A DNA stretch of 9,756 bases from an uncultured Chlamydiae bacterium (lineage in GTDB: Bacteria; Chlamydiota; Chlamydiia; Chlamydiales; Rhabdochlamydiaceae): contig CAMFJP010000041.1 of assembly GCA_945957075.1 (NCBI GenBank), forward strand, positions 1 to 9,756, in the 5' to 3' direction. This document shows, piece after piece, positions 7,295-9,756 of this stretch (position 1 is the stretch's first letter; every line of letters begins with the position of its first letter). The notes beneath the pieces were generated by a model. The model saw nothing but the letters and a program-made list of their open reading frames with translations, did not search any database and was not told the origin of the DNA. Both the position numbers and the translations under genes were made by a program.

Positions 7295-7629
7295 ATAACC
7301 TGCTAGGGATGAATAGAGCCCCATTTTACGCTAAGGTGTGGGCGATTGGATGGACTGCTATCTACGGGGTGCTGTTTGTCTTAACCCTGCTCGGCATTAA
7401 CTGGTTTTTGATCATGCTGTGTTACCGGATCAATTCACTACAATTAATCCTGCCGACTGCGCTAGCTGGTATTTTTTTGCCCTTTTCGTTTTCTTTAAGC
7501 ATTGAGCGGATGTGGAGCAACTACCTAGCTGGAAGGTATGGCAGGGTTGTCATTGCCTGGTGCATCCCGGGATTTTATGGTTTAATACTGTGGCTATATG
7601 TTTTTCTTTTTTCAGAGGCAATATCATGA
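7291..7629 (+). CDS. Small three-helix membrane protein, unknown
   Basis: 112 residues with about three hydrophobic spans (roughly 18-43, 50-71, 86-108) separated by short polar loops (ERMWSNYLAGRYGR between 2 and 3). There is no signal peptidase site and no family I recognise. The GTG start overlaps the alaS stop (GTGA), which favours translational coupling; ATG 7309 (residue 7) is the alternative, with TAGGG touching it too closely to be a good Shine-Dalgarno. The stop overlaps the next gene's ATG in the same way. It is therefore in the alaS transcription unit, but nothing ties it to translation. Coding looks real because of the nested overlaps and the coherent membrane pattern. Confidence 0.65.
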   Translation: MNNLLGMNRAPFYAKVWAIGWTAIYGVLFVLTLLGINWFLIMLCYRINSLQLILPTALAGIFLPFSFSLSIERMWSNYLAGRYGRVVIAWCIPGFYGLILWLYVFLFSEAIS

Positions 7630-7880
7630 ATACCATTGAGAAAAAAAAAGCGCTATGTAGTCTTTTCGTGTGGGGCATTTCCTATCTGCTCACCTCGATC
7701 CTTTTACTCGTCTCTTCTCACCACTTGATGAATTTACTATCCGATGTGATCTTATCTTGCGGGATGCTACTTGCTATCGTTGCGATGTGGTACTGCTATA
7801 AAAAAGGGCTCTACCGCCAAGCAAGGCTTCTATGGATCATCCCCTTTCCCCTATTTGCATTCCTTATGCTATTGGAATAA
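7626..7880 (+). CDS. Small three-helix membrane protein, unknown
   Basis: 84 residues, starting MNTIEKKKAL, with hydrophobic spans at roughly 9-30, 35-57 and 66-83, and basic residues before span 1 and between spans 2 and 3 (CYKKGLYRQAR). ATG 7626 overlaps the preceding stop as ATGA, and AGAGG lies 7 nt upstream, so this start is preferred over one at 7512 in the same frame. Size, topology and coupling suggest that it works as a pair with the preceding 112-residue protein, perhaps as two subunits of one membrane complex. That is inference; no family was recognised. Confidence 0.65.
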   Translation: MNTIEKKKALCSLFVWGISYLLTSILLLVSSHHLMNLLSDVILSCGMLLAIVAMWYCYKKGLYRQARLLWIIPFPLFAFLMLLE

Positions 7881-7900
7881 ATACTGTATTGTGATAGTAT
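7872..7900 (+). promoter_or_regulatory. Possible promoter upstream of leader region
   Basis: TTGGAA (7872-7877) and TAGTAT (7895-7900), each matching 4 of 6 consensus bases, are separated by exactly 17 nt. The site overlaps the stop of the 84-residue gene. Transcription would begin near 7907, just before the hairpin at 7911-7929, and would drive the 35-codon ORF and/or the 8237 operon. Confidence 0.35.
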
Positions 7901-7903
7901 GCG

Positions 7904-7933
7904 AAAAAATCCTCTCTGTTTCGGAGGGGTTTA
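7904..7933. terminator. Hairpin, terminator-like, best on minus strand
   Basis: CCTCTC (7911-7916) pairs with GAGGGG (7924-7929) around a 7-nt loop. On the plus strand only TTT follows, but read on the minus strand the stem is followed by A then six T. It could end the alaS unit weakly and block antisense transcription strongly. Alternatively it is a 5'-end stabilising hairpin of the transcript from the promoter just upstream. Confidence 0.45.
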
Positions 7934-7951
7934 TACTAAGAGGTATTGATT

Positions 7952-8059
7952 ATGTCTTCGTGTGAAGAAAATTTAGGTTGTTTGTCACCATCGTCTCTTA
8001 ACTCTACTTCTTCTGTCTCTTTCTTTCATTTTTATTCTTATAAACGCTGCTGGCGTTAA
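7952..8059 (+). CDS. Possible 35-residue leader peptide
   Basis: ATG 7952 is preceded by AAGAGG with a 9-nt spacer (from its last G), a good Shine-Dalgarno for a non-coding stretch. The ORF ends at TAA 8057-8059. The peptide is Ser-rich (10 of 35) and ends in an aromatic/basic cluster (SFFHFYSYKRCWR); it has three Cys and no membrane span. Its last codons form one arm of a hairpin that is followed by T-tracts, the arrangement of a leader peptide/attenuator, although chance ORFs of this length are common. It is not a recognised family. Confidence comes only from the ribosome-binding site and the position. Confidence 0.35.
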   Translation: MSSCEENLGCLSPSSLNSTSSVSFFHFYSYKRCWR

Positions 8060-8082
8060 TCTTTAGTTTTTTTCGTTTTTTT
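8043..8082 (+). terminator. Short hairpin plus T-tracts
   Basis: AACGC (8043-8047) pairs with GCGTT (8053-8057) around TGCTG and overlaps the stop codon of the 35-residue ORF. Two runs of seven T follow at 8067-8073 and 8076-8082. The first T-run begins 9 nt after the stem, too far for a textbook intrinsic terminator, so the call is weak. Confidence 0.35.
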
Positions 8083-8107
8083 AATTACATCTTTTTGAAT
8101 TTATAAA

Positions 8108-8200
8108 AAGCACGCTGCTTTGCGGTAGCTTTTACTACACACATAGCAGCTTGTGCAAAAATGCTAAGGCTCCACCCTTTGCATTTTTTGCATGGTGCTT
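8108..8200 (+). ncRNA. Predicted three-way-junction leader RNA, unknown class
   Basis: Three stems close on each other. P1 is AAGCAC (8108-8113) with GTGCTT (8195-8200). P2 is GCTGCT (8114-8119) with AGCAGC (8145-8150), holding an inner GTAG/CTAC hairpin (8125-8128, 8135-8138). P3 is TGCAAAAATGC (8154-8164) with GCATTTTTTGCA (8181-8192), one T bulged, continued by AAGG/CCTT (8166-8169, 8176-8179) over a 6-nt loop. P1 and P2 are directly adjacent; the joining segments are 3 and 2 nt. The element ends 26 nt before the Shine-Dalgarno of the 379-residue gene, so it would lie in its 5' leader. It matches no riboswitch consensus I know. It could be a cis-regulatory RNA or unrelated adjacent hairpins; pairing was worked out by eye. 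Confidence 0.4.
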
Positions 8201-8218
8201 ACAGACAATCATGCCATC

Positions 8219-8231
8219 ACCTTGAGGAGGT
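8219..8231 (+). promoter_or_regulatory. Strong Shine-Dalgarno with local complement
   Basis: GGAGG (8226-8230) stands 6 nt before ATG 8237, the strongest ribosome-binding site in the window. ACCT at 8219-8222 can pair with AGGT at 8228-8231 across a 5-nt loop, which could partly mask the site; the stem is short. Confidence 0.5.
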
Positions 8232-8236
8232 AAATA

Positions 8237-9376
8237 ATGGCGTCCATAAGTAGTCCCATGCAGGGATCATCATCTTTATTTTCTCTATTGCCTCAAGCAG
8301 TAGTAAATCAAACTAATGTGCAAAAAGTGCTAAATAGCATTTGTCTTATCACCCGTGTCACAAGGTCTGCGATAGAGGCATTTCTTGGCAGAGAACTTGC
8401 TTTATTTGATGCGCTGGTTGGAGAAGAGGCCTGTCACATTAGAGCTGTAAAAGTCCATGAATTATCTATGCGTCTTTTGCAAGATCCTACGCTACAACAT
8501 GCACTGCAAGTGCTAAACACCAAAATTAATGAGGTCGAACAAAAAGCCATGCATCTTCTACACAGGCCCACAGATTTAAAAAAGAAAGAAAATATCACGA
8601 TGGGAAGATATTTGCAAATGCATGGCATGGACATAGAAGTTAGCGCAGATCTACTCTTTCTTATAGAGTCTAGGCTACTGACTCTATCTAAAATTGACGC
8701 AGGGGGAAAAGACAGAACTGATTGTGCTACACTACAAAAGATGTCTGGTCTATCTGCCTCGAATGTAAGCGATCTTGTAAAACATGTGCAAAAGCACCTT
8801 TCTGAGCTTTCTGTAGGCTATATCCAAGAATGCGCGGAGCAAAAAGATATACCGCACATAGCGCCTTGCCTGGATGAGGGGTTAAGATCACAAGTGCCCT
8901 GTTTTTTTGCCCTAGATATGCTCCTGCACAGGATGCATGCAACAGAGCAACCATTACTTATTAAAGTTGTGGAAAAAGAGGGCGCAACTTTACAAGAGGC
9001 CCAGACGACTGGAAAAAAAATGCACTTTTTATTTCATCCAGAAAATGGTTTTTTTCATAGAAAAGAAGATTCTTCTTTAGATACAACAGCTGTTGTGGTT
9101 GAGGGAAACTGTTTAAAATCTACAGAGCATCCTTGCTTTGAAGAAAAAATGGCAGGTTTTGCTCAAGAGGATATTGGCTCTGTAATTCTTGCCAACGCAG
9201 CGCAGCATACGCAATATGCAGGACAAAAGTTGACAAGAGAGCCTGTGGATCTGCCTGGATTGGATAGCTACAAACAGATGGCATATGCCGGGGGGTTTTC
9301 GCTTACAAACCCCTCTGTCTTCTGCATTGAACATATCTTTGCCGATACAATAAGGAGGCATGTAGAAAGCATATGA
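8237..9376 (+). CDS. Unrecognised 379-residue protein
   Basis: Not recognised. ATG 8237 has a strong Shine-Dalgarno (GAGGAGGT). The N-terminus is Ser-rich and uncharged (MASISSPMQGSSSLFSLL), then mainly helical, amphipathic sequence with many Leu, His and Cys (for example VKVHELSMRLLQD, LSASNVSDLVKHVQKHLSELS). The second half is mixed, with HFLFHPENGFFHRK and LANAAQHTQYAG. There is no signal peptide, membrane span or known catalytic motif. A Ser-rich unstructured start is what chlamydial type III secretion substrates often show, but it is weak evidence. The stop overlaps the permease start (ATGA), so the two are cotranslated; a cytosolic partner or enzyme acting on the transported compound is an alternative. 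It is certainly coding: long, with a good ribosome-binding site and a tight overlap. Confidence 0.85.
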   Translation: MASISSPMQGSSSLFSLLPQAVVNQTNVQKVLNSICLITRVTRSAIEAFLGRELALFDALVGEEACHIRAVKVHELSMRLLQDPTLQHALQVLNTKINEVEQKAMHLLHRPTDLKKKENITMGRYLQMHGMDIEVSADLLFLIESRLLTLSKIDAGGKDRTDCATLQKMSGLSASNVSDLVKHVQKHLSELSVGYIQECAEQKDIPHIAPCLDEGLRSQVPCFFALDMLLHRMHATEQPLLIKVVEKEGATLQEAQTTGKKMHFLFHPENGFFHRKEDSSLDTTAVVVEGNCLKSTEHPCFEEKMAGFAQEDIGSVILANAAQHTQYAGQKLTREPVDLPGLDSYKQMAYAGGFSLTNPSVFCIEHIFADTIRRHVESI

Positions 9377-9756
9377 ATATTACGTGGAAAGAGCTAACTT
9401 TATTGCAAGTGGGTGGAGCTATTTGTTTGCCTGTTGTAATGCTAGGGCAGATTCTAGCCAGCCGTATGGGGCTGCAATCTGCCCTTCTGGCTATTGGCAT
9501 CGGTAATATGTTTTTGCTAGTTGCTGGATGTTTTACTGCATTATTTGCCGTGCGCACACAAAAATCTAGCGTGGAGCAGGCATTTGATGTCTTTGGTAGC
9601 CTTGGGCCCTCGATTTTGGGGGCTCTTTTTCTGCTTGCTATGATAGGGTGGTTTGCCATTCAGCTTAATATCATGGGAGGCGCTGTCTTTAGCTTGCTTG
9701 GCACGGCCCCCTTTCCCCCCTACGTTTTACACCTTGGGTTAGGGTTTCTTGTGACC
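9373..9756 (+). CDS. NCS1/CodB-like nucleobase permease, 5' part
   Basis: ATG 9373 overlaps the preceding stop (ATGA) and the frame stays open to the window end, giving 128 residues of a protein that is usually 400-500 long. There are hydrophobic spans at about 8-29, 36-60 and 80-108. The pattern LPVVMLGQILASRMGLQSALLAIGIGN, a basic loop after span 2 (AVRT), FDVFGSLGPS, then IGWFAIQLNIMG follows E. coli CodB (IGNLL..., GAKTG..., FSFGVKGS, VGWFGVGVAMFA) span for span. NCS1 transporters import cytosine, purines, hydroxymethylpyrimidine or allantoin with a cation; the substrate cannot be told from this part. An intracellular bacterium could use it to take host nucleobases. Family call by remembered alignment, reasonably sure. 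Confidence 0.65.
   Translation, partial: MNITWKELTLLQVGGAICLPVVMLGQILASRMGLQSALLAIGIGNMFLLVAGCFTALFAVRTQKSSVEQAFDVFGSLGPSILGALFLLAMIGWFAIQLNIMGGAVFSLLGTAPFPPYVLHLGLGFLVT

Noticed and set aside
8108..8200. Purine riboswitch
   Set aside because: It also has a three-way junction, but the conserved junction bases (UAUA, UUUCUACC) and the short kissing loops are missing.
8108..8231. TPP riboswitch (expected for some NCS1 hydroxymethylpyrimidine permeases)
   Set aside because: The conserved CUGAGA and the ACCUGAU...CCAGCGUAGGGAA segments are absent; only a faint ACCTTGAGG similarity is seen.
9303..9659. 118-residue ORF on the minus strand
   Set aside because: It lies antisense to the end of the 379-residue gene and the start of the permease, both better supported; it has no recognisable protein features.

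Overview
The window looks like part of the chromosome of a Chlamydiae bacterium, most likely an environmental (Parachlamydiales-type) lineage rather than Chlamydia itself. Three things suggest this. Transketolase, alanyl-tRNA synthetase and uroporphyrinogen decarboxylase are neighbours, as in Chlamydia. The start of HemE resembles the chlamydial form. The tandem, nearly identical leucine-rich-repeat DNA is of a kind common in amoeba-associated chlamydiae. The lineage is an inference from gene order and protein resemblance; no search was run.

Left part (1-800): a decayed accessory patch. The 3' end of a leucine-rich-repeat (LRR) gene (three almost identical 69-nt units) stops at 214. It is followed by about 320 nt of highly structured sequence that reads as domain I of a group II intron with no reverse transcriptase, and then by out-of-frame LRR remnants. 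The remnants contain a 35-nt imperfect hairpin flanked by an 11-bp direct repeat.

Centre (803-7294): housekeeping genes. hemF (oxygen-dependent coproporphyrinogen oxidase, + strand) runs head-on into hemE (- strand). The two coding regions overlap by 88 nt: HemF lacks its usual C-terminal ~30 residues and HemE carries a foreign tail, which looks like a deletion that fused two convergent genes. hemE lies directly downstream of the transketolase gene on the - strand. alaS is divergent from tkt across a 120-nt promoter region. HemE and HemF act on consecutive steps of heme synthesis (uroporphyrinogen III to coproporphyrinogen III to protoporphyrinogen IX).

Right part (7291-9756): two small three-helix membrane proteins of unknown function are translationally coupled behind alaS. 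A 356-nt non-coding stretch follows with a possible promoter, a hairpin, a 35-codon ORF with a good ribosome-binding site and an aromatic-rich end, a second hairpin with T-tracts, and a predicted three-way-junction RNA. It leads into a strong ribosome-binding site and an unrecognised 379-residue protein whose stop overlaps (ATGA) the start of an NCS1/CodB-like nucleobase permease cut by the window end. The least explained region is this leader plus the unknown-protein/permease pair. It could be a regulated uptake operon, but no known riboswitch class was recognised.
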